20,615 bases of DNA from Micavibrio sp. UBA1664 (GTDB lineage Bacteria; Pseudomonadota; Alphaproteobacteria; Micavibrionales; UBA1664): the NCBI GenBank assembly GCA_002320485.1, contig DCKW01000021.1, positions 6,665 to 27,279 of the forward strand, read 5' to 3'. Position numbers and translations under genes: made by a program. The notes under the pieces were generated by a model. It was not told the DNA's origin, did no database searches, and saw only the letters and a list, made by a program, of their open reading frames with translations. Of this stretch, positions 8,336-15,038 are shown piece by piece (position 1 is the first letter of the stretch; every line of letters starts with the position of its first letter).

Positions 8336-8389
8336 CACAAGTCTTATAACTGGATTATCCCGATAAATTTGATATTCTCTCTAACCATT

Positions 8390-10060
8390 ATGACACAAGA
8401 TTTTTACAATTATCCGTTTCTTTACATTCAAAAGATGCAAAAGCTTTATGAGGCTTTGAAAAACAGTAAACATGGGGCATCACCATCCATCGAATCGTTT
8501 CAACAATCAATGATGCAGGTGGGATTAAAATTTTGGGAAAATGTCTGGCAAAATCCCGAGCATATGCTGGATGCCCAAAAACGATATTTTGATATGCTGA
8601 ATAATCCGCAAACACCGGCATCACAATATCAACGATATTTTAAATCTAATTTATGGAACACATCGCCCGTTTATCAGTGGATGAAGGATGTTTATATTAA
8701 AACGGCAGAATGGATGATCGAAACGATAGAGGAAGAAACATTAGGATTTACACGGCAAGAACGTGAGAAACTGATGTTTTTTACGCGCCAATGGATCGAG
8801 GGCATGAACCCCCGTAATTTTCCAATGACAAATCCTGAAGTCATTCAAGAAATGCTCGATACAGGCGGTGAAAATTTTCTAAAAGGGTTGGACAATTTAA
8901 TTCGGGATGTTGAAAAAGGGGTTGTTTCCATGACGGATACCTCTGCCTTTCAAGTCGGCGAGAATATTGCGACAACCAAAGGTGCTGTTATATATCGCAA
9001 CCGTATGATGGAATTGATCCAATACGCGCCAACCACAGGCAATGTTCATAAGGAGCCTCTCCTTATTATTCCACCTTGGATTAACAAATATTACATTTTG
9101 GACCTCACATCACAAAATTCGATGATTAAATGGCTGATTGATCAAGGCCATACGGTTTTTTGTATTTCGTGGGTTAACCCTGATGAAAGTTTTCGTGATA
9201 TAGAATTCAAGGATTATATGCATGACGGTGTACTCACCGCTCTGAAAATCATAAATGATATTTGCCATACGAAACAGGCGAATGTCATCGGATATTGCAT
9301 CGGGGGCACTTTGCTTGCCATGACATTGGCATGGCTAAAAGGCAAAAAGAGATCAAATCCGGTTCACTCTGCAACCTTTTTGACCACCTTGCTCGATTTT
9401 GAACAGGCAGGCGATTTAAAGGTATTTATTGACCGTGATCAGGTGGAAAGTTTGAACACGGCCCTTCTTGATCAGGGTGTTATGGACGGCAAAGCGATGA
9501 GCCTGACATTTTCAATGCTGCGCGCATCCGATCTGATATGGTCATTTATTATAAATAATTATTTGCTGGGGCGCGATCCTGTGCCGTTCGACCTGCTTTA
9601 CTGGAATAGTGACAGCACCAACCTCCCCGCAAAAATGCATTGTGACTATTTATCGTCATTTTATCTGGATAACAAACTGGCAAAAGGTGAATATGTGTTG
9701 GACAGTATCAAGCTGGATTTAAAAGCCATCGATACATCCGCCTACTTCCTGTCGACTCGCGAGGATCATATTGCGCCGTGGCAGGCAACACAAACGGGGG
9801 CCGAATTGTATGGCGGTGATCATACATTCATTCTGGCGGGGTCGGGTCATGTGGCCGGGGTTATCAACCCCCCTGCGAAAGATAAATACGGATATGAAGA
9901 AAACGGCAAACATTATGCCGGATCATGGTGGATACATTGGCAAAAATGGATTGAAAACCAAAATAATTCGGAACCTGTTTTAGCCCGCAACCATTTGGGA
10001 AACTACAATTTTAAAGAAATTGAACAAGCACCTGGAACATATGTTTTAAAAAAACTTTGA
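8390..10060 (+). CDS. phaC: Class I poly(3-hydroxyalkanoate) synthase
   Basis: Polymerises 3-hydroxyacyl-CoA into storage polyester on cytoplasmic granules. From ATG 8390 the protein has 556 residues, usual for class I. The N-terminal PhaC domain is recognisable (NPEVIQEMLDTGGENFLKG; then PPWINKYYILDL and GHTVFCISWVNPDE). The alpha/beta-hydrolase part carries the lipase-like box GYCIGG with catalytic C303, then D459 (in REDHIAPW) and H487 (in GSGHVAGV), whose spacing fits the known Cys-Asp-His triad. The frame is open back to ATG 8255 (601 residues), but those 45 residues are unlike PhaC starts and overlap the divergent promoter region. No strong ribosome binding site precedes 8390, so the start is inferred from the family. 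No phaA, phaB, phasin or depolymerase gene is nearby. Confidence 0.93.
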   Translation: MTQDFYNYPFLYIQKMQKLYEALKNSKHGASPSIESFQQSMMQVGLKFWENVWQNPEHMLDAQKRYFDMLNNPQTPASQYQRYFKSNLWNTSPVYQWMKDVYIKTAEWMIETIEEETLGFTRQEREKLMFFTRQWIEGMNPRNFPMTNPEVIQEMLDTGGENFLKGLDNLIRDVEKGVVSMTDTSAFQVGENIATTKGAVIYRNRMMELIQYAPTTGNVHKEPLLIIPPWINKYYILDLTSQNSMIKWLIDQGHTVFCISWVNPDESFRDIEFKDYMHDGVLTALKIINDICHTKQANVIGYCIGGTLLAMTLAWLKGKKRSNPVHSATFLTTLLDFEQAGDLKVFIDRDQVESLNTALLDQGVMDGKAMSLTFSMLRASDLIWSFIINNYLLGRDPVPFDLLYWNSDSTNLPAKMHCDYLSSFYLDNKLAKGEYVLDSIKLDLKAIDTSAYFLSTREDHIAPWQATQTGAELYGGDHTFILAGSGHVAGVINPPAKDKYGYEENGKHYAGSWWIHWQKWIENQNNSEPVLARNHLGNYNFKEIEQAPGTYVLKKL

Positions 10061-10085
10061 CAAACGAATAATAAAACAATATGTT
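10057..10085 (+). promoter_or_regulatory. Near-consensus promoter of the small secreted protein gene
   Basis: A perfect -35 TTGACA (10057-10062) is followed after 17 bases by TATGTT (10080-10085, four of six). The -35 box overlaps the phaC stop codon TGA (10058-10060). The implied start near 10092 lies just upstream of the AGGAG ribosome binding site. This suggests expression independent of phaC. Confidence 0.6.
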
Positions 10086-10112
10086 AATAAAAATTTTAAG
10101 AGGAGATAAATT

Positions 10113-10601
10113 ATGGAATTAGCAAATTTGCCAAAAGCAATAGTATTGGCTGCCACCACATTAGGTGCCGTTTCACCAACAACCGCCTTTGCCGCAAGAT
10201 CGGACGCAAGTGGTGGAGGTTGTGATTGCGGTGGTGGAGCAAGCGAAACACCTTCGGCAAGTCCAAGCGATAATAGTGGTAATAGATCCACAAGAAACGA
10301 ACGTTGCGGTGTCGAAAAAGCACCGGGAAATACAGCCGTTTACTATGCCTATACGACAAATGCAGAAGCAAAGGAACCTACGAAAAATAGAACGACTGTT
10401 GGTGTTGGAACGCGACAGACCCCTGCTATAACACAAGGCAACCGTAGCTTAACAACATTGACACCACAACCAAATGAAACACTTGTTCAATGTGCCACGC
10501 GTGCGATGAACAATTTGTATAATGCGCAAAAACTGATGCAACAAGGTGTTGGTATTCAAACATATCATAAGGGACCAAAAGCAGATCATCAATTACGTTA
10601 A
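10113..10601 (+). CDS. Small secreted protein of unknown function with a CxC glycine cluster
   Basis: A 162-residue protein I do not recognise. Residues 1-27 look like a Sec signal peptide: hydrophobic core about 9-20 and a TAFA/AR cleavage site. The mature chain starts low-complexity: GGGCDCGGG at 34-42, then a Ser/Asn/Pro-rich stretch to about 63. It has four cysteines (C37, C39, C65, C127), an even number that could form disulfides or, for the CxC, bind a metal. The C-terminal third is more ordered (ETLVQCATRAMNNLYNAQKLMQQGVG looks helical). The ATG is set by AGGAG (10101-10105) seven bases upstream. A near-consensus promoter precedes it and a strong terminator follows nine bases after the stop, so it is a single-gene unit, probably well expressed. 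Position after phaC could suggest a granule link, but the signal peptide argues for export. Confidence 0.75.
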   Translation: MELANLPKAIVLAATTLGAVSPTTAFAARSDASGGGCDCGGGASETPSASPSDNSGNRSTRNERCGVEKAPGNTAVYYAYTTNAEAKEPTKNRTTVGVGTRQTPAITQGNRSLTTLTPQPNETLVQCATRAMNNLYNAQKLMQQGVGIQTYHKGPKADHQLR

Positions 10602-10609
10602 TTATCGGT

Positions 10610-10633
10610 AACGGGCTTCACGGCCCGTTTTTT
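10610..10633 (+). terminator. Rho-independent terminator after the small secreted protein gene
   Basis: Perfect 7-bp stem AACGGGC / GCCCGTT with a six-base loop (TTCACG), the 3' arm ending in a run of six T (10628-10633). It lies nine bases after the stop codon at 10601. The opposite-strand gene ends at 10633, so the hairpin may also help end that transcript, although no U-run follows in that direction. Confidence 0.88.
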
Positions 10634-11154
10634 CATTTCACACCGACATGGTCTTCGGCAAGATTGCGATAATGCGCCCAAGACCATTCAAATAATTTGT
10701 AATCATCATCATTTAAATCGCGCATGTAGCGTGCCGGTCTGCCGCCCCATAATTGCCCTGAAGGAATTCGCTTACCCGGTGTCACAAGAGATCCGGCCGC
10801 GACAAACGCCCTGCTTTCGACAACCGCGCCATCCATAATACATGTCTGCATTCCGATGTAAGCCCCATCTAGAATAGTACAATCATGCAATAACGCCTGA
10901 TGCCCGATCGTGACCTTGTCACCGATATGTGTGCCGTGTCCAAAGGTGGCAACATGGATGATGGTTCCGTCCTGAACATTGGTGTCAGCGCCAATCCGGA
11001 TTTTATTCACATCACCGCGGATAACAGACCCGTACCAAACGGAACTCCCCTCCCCGATATGCACATCCCCTATGACGGACGTATTATCAAGAATATAGGA
11101 TTTTTCATCAATGTTCGGATAGATGCCTTTATAGGGTTTGATGATACAACACAT
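10633..11154 (-). CDS. Gamma-carbonic-anhydrase family protein
   Basis: A 173-residue left-handed beta-helix protein of hexapeptide repeats ([LIV]-G-x-x-x-x rhythm from about residue 20 to 125), ending in an alpha-helix. The three zinc-ligand histidines of the family are present at H67 (TIIHV), H85 and H90 (GHQALLHDC), with R46 and Q61 in the expected active-site strands. Family members are trimeric; some hydrate CO2, while others of this YrdA/PaaY-like group have weak or no measured activity, so I keep the name at family level. The ATG follows the terC stop by two bases and has no proper ribosome binding site close by. An in-frame stop lies six codons upstream, so the start is fixed and translation probably re-initiates after terC. 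Confidence 0.88.
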   Translation of the reverse strand: MCCIIKPYKGIYPNIDEKSYILDNTSVIGDVHIGEGSSVWYGSVIRGDVNKIRIGADTNVQDGTIIHVATFGHGTHIGDKVTIGHQALLHDCTILDGAYIGMQTCIMDGAVVESRAFVAAGSLVTPGKRIPSGQLWGGRPARYMRDLNDDDYKLFEWSWAHYRNLAEDHVGVK

Positions 11155-11156
11155 GG

Positions 11157-11891
11157 TTATGGCTTGCGCTTACCCTCCTTGCGTTTAATCAGGATATTGA
11201 TAATTTCGATACCAACCGAAAATGCCATGGCAAAATAGAGGTATCCTTTTGGAATATGCATATCCAGCCCCTCCCCGATTAAGGCCATACCAATTAATAA
11301 AAGGAAACTCAGCGCCAGAATTTTTAGGGAAGGATGTTTGTTTAATAATGAATTGATCGGTTCAATCGCAATAATCATAATGATGATTGACAAAATCACC
11401 GCGATAATCATGACAGGCAAATGATTGGCCAGCCCGATCGCCGTCATCACGCTATCAAATGAAAAAACAATATCCATTACCGATATCTGGATCATAATCG
11501 CCATAAAACCGTTTTTAACGATATCGGGCTTGTGATCGACAGATTCCGCTTCTTCGATTCTTTCATAAATTTCAGTCGAGGCCTTTCCTAACAAAAAAAG
11601 CCCCCCGCCGATCAATAACAGATCACGAATGGAAATGGCATTTCCTAAAACGGTGAATAAATCGCGGCTGAGATGCGCGATAAAGAAGGCAATTGATAAA
11701 AACAAGATGCGCGTGACCAACGCCACAATTAAACCGATACGGCGGGCAAATGCCTGTTTCGCCTTGGGTAATTTGTCACAAAGAATTGAAATAACCACCA
11801 GATTATCAATCCCCAGAACGATTTCCAGCAATGTCAGGGTGAATAATGACGCCCACACGGCGGGGTCAGAGAGAAGCGCAACAAAATCCAT
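11157..11891 (-). CDS. TerC family integral membrane protein
   Basis: A 244-residue inner-membrane protein with about seven hydrophobic helices. It has the TerC hallmarks EIVLGIDN (23-30) near the N-terminus and MDIVFSFDSV (139-148) in the second half, whose acidic residues are thought to bind a divalent cation. Relatives are linked to tellurite resistance by name and to manganese export in several bacteria (Alx, MeeF/MeeY type). This one is a short form without CBS or CorC domains. GAAAGGA about nine bases before the ATG supports the start. It heads a two-gene unit with the gamma-carbonic-anhydrase-like gene, two bases apart. Confidence 0.9.
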   Translation of the reverse strand: MDFVALLSDPAVWASLFTLTLLEIVLGIDNLVVISILCDKLPKAKQAFARRIGLIVALVTRILFLSIAFFIAHLSRDLFTVLGNAISIRDLLLIGGGLFLLGKASTEIYERIEEAESVDHKPDIVKNGFMAIMIQISVMDIVFSFDSVMTAIGLANHLPVMIIAVILSIIIMIIAIEPINSLLNKHPSLKILALSFLLLIGMALIGEGLDMHIPKGYLYFAMAFSVGIEIINILIKRKEGKRKP

Positions 11892-11923
11892 AAGTGATTA
11901 TCCTTTCAAAAGAAGAATATCAT

Positions 11924-11948
11924 AAAAAAAGCCGCTTAGAAGCAGCTT
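11924..11948 (-). terminator. Rho-independent terminator after tRNA-Leu
   Basis: On the minus strand a 7-bp stem (AAGCTGC / GCGGCTT, with one G-T pair) and a six-base loop run into seven T. It begins 11 bases after the encoded CCA of tRNA-Leu and lies about 30 bases before the terC start, so it separates the ribosomal protein/tRNA unit from terC. Confidence 0.9.
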
Positions 11949-11959
11949 CTTTTAAATAA

Positions 11960-12046
11960 TGGTGCCCTGAAAAGGACTCGAACCTTCACTCCCTTGCGAG
12001 AACTACGACCTGAACGTAGCGCGTCTACCAATTCCGCCATCAGGGC
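11960..12046 (-). tRNA. tRNA-Leu (anticodon CAG)
   Basis: An 87-base class II tRNA on the minus strand. The acceptor stem GCCCTGA/TCAGGGC pairs fully, with discriminator A and an encoded CCA (11962-11960). The D-arm has TGGCGGAATTGGTAGACGC, typical of Leu. The anticodon stem CTACG/CGTAG encloses TTCAGGT, giving CAG, which reads CUG codons. The long variable arm (TTCTCGCAAGGGAGT) and T-arm GGTTCGAGTCC are present. Confidence 0.96.
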
Positions 12047-12051
12047 CTTTG

Positions 12052-12073
12052 AAAGATGTGAAACCACATCTTT
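12052..12073 (-). terminator. Perfect inverted repeat between rpsI and tRNA-Leu
   Basis: AAAGATGTG and CACATCTTT form a perfect 9-bp stem with a four-base loop, 16 bases after the rpsI stop and five bases before the tRNA-Leu 5' end. The stem is AT-rich and is followed on the minus strand by CAAAGG, not by a U-run beyond its own arm, so it would be a weak terminator or an RNA processing/stability hairpin. No separate tRNA promoter is evident, so the tRNA may be reached by read-through from rplM-rpsI. Confidence 0.5.
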
Positions 12074-12089
12074 ACAAATAGCTTTAATA

Positions 12090-12593
12090 TTAACGCTTAG
12101 CCCATTGTTTTGTACGACGAGCTTTGTGCTTACCGATTTTCTTAGGCTCGACAGTACGGCTGTCACGTGTCAGGAATCCGGCCTTTTTCAAAGACATACG
12201 CAATTCAGGCTCGTAATCGGCCAATGCCTTGGAAATACCATGGCGCACGGCACCGGCCTGACCGGACAACCCGCCGCCCTTCACGGTTGCTATGACATCA
12301 AATTTGCTAACCTGATCTGTTACAAGAAAAGGTTGATTGATAACAAGCTGTTGCGTTTTTCTTTTAAAGTAATGCGCTTGTTCTTCACCATTAATAACGA
12401 TTTTACCTGAGCCGGGCTTAACCCATACGCGTGCAACGGCGTCTTTACGGCTTCCTGTTCCATATGAACGACCCAAGGAATCACGTTTTGGCTCACGAGG
12501 TGCATCAGAGTCAGAAGACTTTGTATAATCTTCACCTTTTACTTCAGCCGCATTTTTCAAGTCAGCCAAATCATTTACTTTTGTTTCTGCCAT
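12090..12593 (-). CDS. rpsI: 30S ribosomal protein S9
   Basis: Small-subunit protein whose C-terminal tail reaches the P-site tRNA. The S9 fold spans about residues 40-167, with YGTGSRKDAVARVWVKPGSG, GGGLSGQAGAVRHGISKAL and the basic tail KKIGKHKARRTKQWAKR. Residues 1-40 are an extra charged N-terminal segment, as found in alphaproteobacterial S9; E. coli S9 has about 130 residues. AAGGA nine bases before ATG 12593 supports the start. It follows rplM by 12 bases in the universal rplM-rpsI order. Confidence 0.97.
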   Translation of the reverse strand: MAETKVNDLADLKNAAEVKGEDYTKSSDSDAPREPKRDSLGRSYGTGSRKDAVARVWVKPGSGKIVINGEEQAHYFKRKTQQLVINQPFLVTDQVSKFDVIATVKGGGLSGQAGAVRHGISKALADYEPELRMSLKKAGFLTRDSRTVEPKKIGKHKARRTKQWAKR

Positions 12594-12605
12594 CTTACAA
12601 ATTCC

Positions 12606-13067
12606 TTATCTTTTGTTCTTTGCATTTTTCGCGGCAAGATCCAGAACTTCCGGCTTTTGCGCTTCGTGTTTATGCTCTGTACCGGCATAAACATGTAATT
12701 TTTTCATTTGTGCACGTGCCAAAGGGCTTTCCTTAGGCATCATACGCTCAACCGCTTTTTCAACAACGCGCTCAGGATGTGCGCCATCCAAAATTTCCCC
12801 TTTGGTGCGTTGTTTAATCCCACCTGGGTGACCGGTATGCCAGTAAAAAATATCGGCATCACGTTTGTTACCAGTTAATTTTACTTTTTCCGCATTAATT
12901 ACAATGACATTATCGCCTGTATCAATGTGTGGTGTGAACATCGGCTTGTGCTTGCCGCGTAAGATTTTTGCGATTTCGGCAGACATGCGTCCCAAAACGA
13001 CATCTTCCGCATCAATAATCCACCATTTTTTCGTCACTTCTGACGGTTTGGCTGAATAGGTTTTCAT
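12606..13067 (-). CDS. rplM: 50S ribosomal protein L13
   Basis: Early-assembly large-subunit protein, 153 residues, slightly longer than E. coli L13 (142). It shows the family start (KTYSAKPSEVTKKWWIIDAEDVVLGRMSAEIAKILRGK), HIDTGDNVIVINAEKVKLTG and the signature GMMPKESPLAR-like segment (here VERMMPKESPLAR). AGAGG lies eight bases before the ATG. A near-consensus promoter at 13102-13130 precedes the rplM-rpsI operon. Confidence 0.97.
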   Translation of the reverse strand: MKTYSAKPSEVTKKWWIIDAEDVVLGRMSAEIAKILRGKHKPMFTPHIDTGDNVIVINAEKVKLTGNKRDADIFYWHTGHPGGIKQRTKGEILDGAHPERVVEKAVERMMPKESPLARAQMKKLHVYAGTEHKHEAQKPEVLDLAAKNAKNKR

Positions 13068-13101
13068 GTTTATTACCTCTGTTGCTTATAAAAACTGCAT
13101 T

Positions 13102-13130
13102 GTTATCTTATTTTTTACCCTAAATGTCAA
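13102..13130 (-). promoter_or_regulatory. Predicted rplM-rpsI promoter
   Basis: On the minus strand a perfect TTGACA (13130-13125) is followed after 17 bases by GATAAC (13107-13102, four of six). The implied start gives a leader of about 25-30 bases before the rplM ATG. The rest of the roughly 200-base gap up to 13266 is very A/T-rich. It holds a TATAAT at 13221-13226 that could be a -10 box for the divergent plus-strand gene, but without a good -35. Confidence 0.6.
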
Positions 13131-13266
13131 ACATTTTTTATAATAAATTTTATTTAAAAACAAGGACTTAAAAAATAGGTATTATTATACCCTATAAAAG
13201 TAAATTTATTTGAACCTAAATATAATATTTGCGTTGTCTTAGTCTTAAAACAAACACAAAGTTGCC

Positions 13267-14178
13267 ATGATCCTATTAGTTTTAACAATTTTTATCGCCC
13301 TTATTACTGCCTCAGGTTATTCAAAATTGTTATGGTGGTTCACAATCCTCGATTTTTTCAGATTACAGTATGCTTGTCTGGCTATAATAGTCGCAATAGC
13401 TTGTATTTATTTAGGGCAGTATGGCTTATTTGCAATTAATATCATAATTGCCTTGGTCAATCTTTACCGTATTCGTCGCTTTTTCCCGCATATGCCGCAT
13501 ATGCCCAAACAGGATGCCAATAAAACTCTTTTTTCGATAAATGCTTATAAAGAAAATGAAAATCTTGGCAAATTACAGGATATTTTACAAAAAACAGATC
13601 CTGAAATCATGCTGATCATGGAAATGACGGAGTCCCATGAAAAAAAATTGATGAAGTTGCTCTCCATATATCCTTATAGATTGCAAACTCCCGTAAGGGA
13701 CGGCTTCAGTATCTGTCTGCTCAGCAAAACTGTTTTAGAAGATACGCAAATTACGCATCATGGCCCGTCTGACACACCTCTACTCCATGCTAAGGCCGTC
13801 ATAGACGGTAAGAAATATCAAATATATTCTGCCCACCCCAAGCCGGCACTCAATAAAAAATGGCATGAGGACCGCCACCAATATTTTGCAGAAATAAGGC
13901 ATACGTTAGCAAAAAACAATTCTGACGATATACCTGTTATTGTGATGGGGGATTTTAACTCCGTCCCATGGGAGAAACATTTTACAAAATTTTTAGATGA
14001 ATGCGGATTGCGAAGCACTATTAAAGATCAGGGATACAAGGTGACATGGCCTGTTTATTTCCCGGTTCTTGGCATTCCCATGGATCATATCCTTATTTCA
14101 AAGGGTGAGAAATATAATAATGTGCAAGTTGGCCCATCCGTTGGATCAGATCATTTTCCATTATCTTTAAATTTATAG
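13267..14178 (+). CDS. Membrane-anchored endonuclease/exonuclease/phosphatase (EEP) family hydrolase
   Basis: A 303-residue protein with two or three N-terminal membrane helices (within about 1-68) followed by an EEP-fold domain (about 86-303). The metal and catalytic positions are present: N92 (SINAY), E119 (IMEM), H190 (YSAHP), D229/N231 (GDFNSVPW), D273 (MDHILIS) and the final D295-H296 (GSDHFPL). The layout is like the YafD/EEP-membrane group; the substrate (nucleic acid, phospholipid or phosphoester) cannot be told. A short basic hinge contains a tandem 9-base repeat, GCATATGCC twice at 13488-13505, giving HMPHMP. The ATG at 13267 has no strong ribosome binding site. mazG follows after 41 bases and may share the transcript. 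Confidence 0.85.
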   Translation: MILLVLTIFIALITASGYSKLLWWFTILDFFRLQYACLAIIVAIACIYLGQYGLFAINIIIALVNLYRIRRFFPHMPHMPKQDANKTLFSINAYKENENLGKLQDILQKTDPEIMLIMEMTESHEKKLMKLLSIYPYRLQTPVRDGFSICLLSKTVLEDTQITHHGPSDTPLLHAKAVIDGKKYQIYSAHPKPALNKKWHEDRHQYFAEIRHTLAKNNSDDIPVIVMGDFNSVPWEKHFTKFLDECGLRSTIKDQGYKVTWPVYFPVLGIPMDHILISKGEKYNNVQVGPSVGSDHFPLSLNL

Positions 14179-14219
14179 GATAATATTGCCTATTTCCTTA
14201 TAATATCTAATATAAAAAT

Positions 14220-15038
14220 ATGGATAGACCCTTTCACACTTATGATGATCTTAAAAAATTAATGGAACGTTTGCGGCATCCCGAGACAGGATGCCCCTGG
14301 GATTTAGAACAAACTTTTGAAACGATTAAACCTCATACAATTGAGGAGGCTTACGAAGTTGCAGACGCTATCGAGCGCAACGATATGGATGACCTGAAAG
14401 ATGAGTTGGGAGACCTATTATTCCAAGTTGTATTTCACTCCCAAATGGCCGCCGAGCAGAAAATATTTGATTTGGACGATGTGATTGACCATGTAACCGC
14501 AAAAATGATTTTCAGACATCCTCATGTTTTTAAAGATAATACAAATATGGCGACAGCCTCGGACGTCGAAAATACAATCTGGGAAAACCAGAAAGAAAAA
14601 GAAAAAAAGAACAGTGGTAAAAATACCGATGAAGGCCATTATCTGGATAATGTGACTGCCAACCTTCCATCCCTGCTATATGCCCATAAATTACAGAAAA
14701 AAGCCTATAAAACCGGTTTTCGTTATCCATCTTTCTCTGCCGTCCTCGATAAGTTATCAGAAGAAATAGACGAATTGAAACAGGCTTATGAATCCGGCAA
14801 TGCTGATCATATTAATGAAGAGATAGGCGATGTTCTGCTTGTTTCCTCGCTTCTCGCCACTGAAACCCGAAATAATCCGGAAGAAAGCTTACGCAAGGCA
14901 TGCCATAAATTGAAAAACAGGTTTGATCGTGTGGAGGATGACCTCGCACAAAGCGGGCTTACTCTTCATGATGCGACGATTGAAGATATGACAGAGGCAT
15001 GGCTTCGGATAAAGGATAATAACCGAAAACCTTTGTAA
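14220..15038 (+). CDS. mazG: Nucleoside triphosphate pyrophosphohydrolase MazG
   Basis: Hydrolyses NTPs and dNTPs to monophosphates, cleaning the nucleotide pool and, in some bacteria, lowering ppGpp. At 272 residues it is the usual two-domain form. The first MazG domain has CPWDLEQT (25-32), EEAYE (42-46) and DELGDLL (61-67); the second has EEIDEL (181-186) and EEIGDVL (200-206), so both metal-binding EExxE/ExxD sets are intact. The C-terminus (TIEDMTEAWLRIK) is conserved in the family, so the stop at 15038 is real. This gene usually lies beside hflX in alphaproteobacteria; here it faces it, and the two overlap by 80 bases at their 3' ends. Confidence 0.95.
   Translation: MDRPFHTYDDLKKLMERLRHPETGCPWDLEQTFETIKPHTIEEAYEVADAIERNDMDDLKDELGDLLFQVVFHSQMAAEQKIFDLDDVIDHVTAKMIFRHPHVFKDNTNMATASDVENTIWENQKEKEKKNSGKNTDEGHYLDNVTANLPSLLYAHKLQKKAYKTGFRYPSFSAVLDKLSEEIDELKQAYESGNADHINEEIGDVLLVSSLLATETRNNPEESLRKACHKLKNRFDRVEDDLAQSGLTLHDATIEDMTEAWLRIKDNNRKPL

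Noticed and set aside
10046..10436. Several open frames on both strands over the small secreted protein gene
   Set aside because: They have no ribosome binding site, odd compositions (Arg/Cys/His-rich) and overlap the gene at 10113-10601, which alone has a promoter, ribosome binding site, signal peptide and terminator.
8390..10601. The secreted protein after phaC as a phasin or other granule protein
   Set aside because: It has a signal peptide and a CxC cluster and lacks the long amphipathic helices of phasins.
13488..13505. Tandem 9-base repeat GCATATGCC as a regulatory or mobile-element mark
   Set aside because: Only two copies, inside the coding frame of the EEP protein where they encode HMPHMP; a simple duplication explains it.
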